From positions 62,001 to 126,000 of the forward strand of contig NZ_PYJN01000006.1 of the NCBI RefSeq assembly GCF_003025035.1: a DNA stretch of 64,000 bases, written 5' to 3'. Numbering within the stretch: the stretch's first letter is position 1; each line of letters starts with the position of its first letter. A model generated the notes under the pieces. That model worked only from the letters and a program-made list of their open reading frames with translations. It had not been told where the DNA came from and did no database searches. The position numbers and the translations under genes are program-made. This document shows positions 63,059-64,000 of the stretch, one piece after another. The DNA comes from Rhizobium sp. SEMIA4064 (lineage in GTDB: Bacteria > Pseudomonadota > Alphaproteobacteria > Rhizobiales > Rhizobiaceae).

Positions 63059-64000
63059 ATGTCTTCAGAAATCGATTCCGCCACTCTGCTTTCCCGCGCC
63101 AGCCAATTGATAGACCTCGCCCGGAAAGCCGGTGCGGATGCGGCCGATGCCGTTGTTGTGCGCTCGCGGGCGCAATCCGTCAGCGTCCGCCTCGGCAAGG
63201 TCGAGGGCACCGAATCCTCCGAAAGCGATGATTTTTCGTTGAGGGTGTTTGTCGGCAACCGCGTTGCCAATGTCTCGGCCAATCCCGGCTTCGACCTGCA
63301 GGCCCTGGCCGAACGCGCCGTCGCCATGGCAAAGGTCTCGCCGGAAGATCCATTCGCTTGCCTCGCAGACGAAGCCGATCTCGCCAAGACCTATCCCGAT
63401 CTCGAACTCTTCGATCCGACCGAGGTCTCGTCGGTTCAACTGCGCGAGGCAGCCCTTGCGATGGAAGAGGCGGCACTCGCCGTTCCCGGCGTCAGCAATT
63501 CCTCGGGTGCGGGCGCATCCGCCGGAATGGGCGGCATGGTGCTTGTGACGTCGCATGGTTTTGCCGGTCATTATATGGGCTCGCGCTTCAGCCGCTCCGT
63601 CAGCGTCATCGCCGGCGAAGGCACCGGCATGGAGCGTGACTATGATTTCGACAGCCGCCTCTATTTCGCCGAGTTGGACGCAGCCGAGGAGATTGGCCGC
63701 CGTGCCGGCGAGCGGGTGGTCAAGCGCGTCAATCCGCGCCAGGTTCCGACCGGCAAGAATGTGACCGTCGTTTTCGATCCGCGCGTGGCGCGCGGCTTCG
63801 TCGGTCATATCGCCGGTGCGATCAACGGTGCCTCCGTCGCACGCAAGACCAGTTTCCTGCGTGACAAGATGGGCGAGCAGGTGCTGAAGGCCGGCCTGTC
63901 GATCACCGACGATCCCTTGATCGTGCGCGGCCCTGCCTCGCGTCCCTTCGACGGCGAAGGCGTTTCGGGCAAGCGCCTGGTGATGATCGAGGACGGCGTG
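63059..64000 (+). CDS. pmbA: TldD/PmbA family metalloprotease subunit (3' truncated)
   Basis: The window ends inside the gene; 314 codons are visible. AAGGA precedes the ATG. The order of conserved blocks follows PmbA: VRSRAQSVSVRLGKVEGTES, then SLRVFVGNRVANVSANPGFD, LFDPTEVSSVQLREAALAME, MERDYDFDS, and VARGFVGHIAGAINGASVAR. The zinc-binding TldD partner has its HExxxH motif elsewhere; PmbA lacks it, and none is seen in this part. TldD/PmbA degrades unfolded peptides and processes microcin-type peptides. It is divergent from the antiporter gene (150 bp). Confidence 0.9.
   Translation, partial: MSSEIDSATLLSRASQLIDLARKAGADAADAVVVRSRAQSVSVRLGKVEGTESSESDDFSLRVFVGNRVANVSANPGFDLQALAERAVAMAKVSPEDPFACLADEADLAKTYPDLELFDPTEVSSVQLREAALAMEEAALAVPGVSNSSGAGASAGMGGMVLVTSHGFAGHYMGSRFSRSVSVIAGEGTGMERDYDFDSRLYFAELDAAEEIGRRAGERVVKRVNPRQVPTGKNVTVVFDPRVARGFVGHIAGAINGASVARKTSFLRDKMGEQVLKAGLSITDDPLIVRGPASRPFDGEGVSGKRLVMIEDGV

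Overview
The window looks like a piece of chromosome from a member of the Rhizobiaceae, most likely Rhizobium. It is GC-rich, and the proteins I recognise (a Ppx with a long basic N-terminus, short HisG plus HisZ encoded with HisS, plant-type GshA, GlcDEF, DUF1127, groES-groEL with a CIRCE operator, tandem YkuD L,D-transpeptidases) read as rhizobial. The species cannot be fixed from the sequence alone. Most genes are housekeeping or single-gene accessory functions. I see no prophage, integrated plasmid, insertion sequence, CRISPR array, rRNA or tRNA gene.

Layout. 1-4009: 3' end of an ECF sigma factor and its overlapping anti-sigma factor, then ppx-rlmE and a VOC protein. 4051-9000: an MFS exporter divergent from a metallo-beta-lactamase-fold hydrolase, then a secreted alpha/beta hydrolase and a membrane-anchored AraC regulator. 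9077-11723: guaB and two small membrane proteins. 11872-16439: a run of hydrolases interleaved with TetR, LysR and DUF1127 genes. 16469-23671: aldo/keto reductase, DUF937 protein, gshA, LysE exporter, rsmE-pit and a Nudix hydrolase. 23925-28234: LysR plus a diverged adenosylhomocysteinase-like gene, a scar holding the 3' ends of two lost genes, a macro-domain protein and another LysR. 28357-32445: glcD-glcE-glcF. 32545-40387: outer-membrane protein, two L,D-transpeptidases, tag and a secreted protein, HAD hydrolase, aldo/keto reductase, a small metal-protein cluster and a 2H phosphoesterase. 40522-43850: hisS-hisZ-hisG. 43931-51000: DoxX, glutathione S-transferase, a hypothetical gene, groES-groEL and chrB-chrA. 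51105-56910: HAD phosphatase, ribF, ileS and a lipoprotein. 57051-64000: tadA, rluB-rsmD, a patatin-like protein, a KefB-type antiporter and the start of pmbA.

How the genes fit together. Translation and RNA modification are strongly represented (rlmE, rsmE, rsmD, rluB, tadA, hisS, ileS). Histidine supply and histidyl-tRNA charging share one operon. Glycolate oxidation (glcDEF) faces a LysR gene across a strong dyad. Redox and stress functions (gshA, glutathione S-transferase, DoxX, groESL, chromate export) are spread as separate small units.

Most interesting items: an adenosylhomocysteinase paralogue that keeps the NAD fold but lacks several catalytic residues, with an inverted repeat just upstream; a deletion scar joining the 3' ends of a quinone oxidoreductase gene and a LysR gene; tandem operator-like dyads with no regulator beside them; a homopolymer that decides the C-terminus of a small secreted protein; and a ~105-bp repeat family present twice in opposite orientations. 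None amounts to a clearly new multi-gene system. The adenosylhomocysteinase-like gene with its LysR partner is the best candidate for unknown biology.
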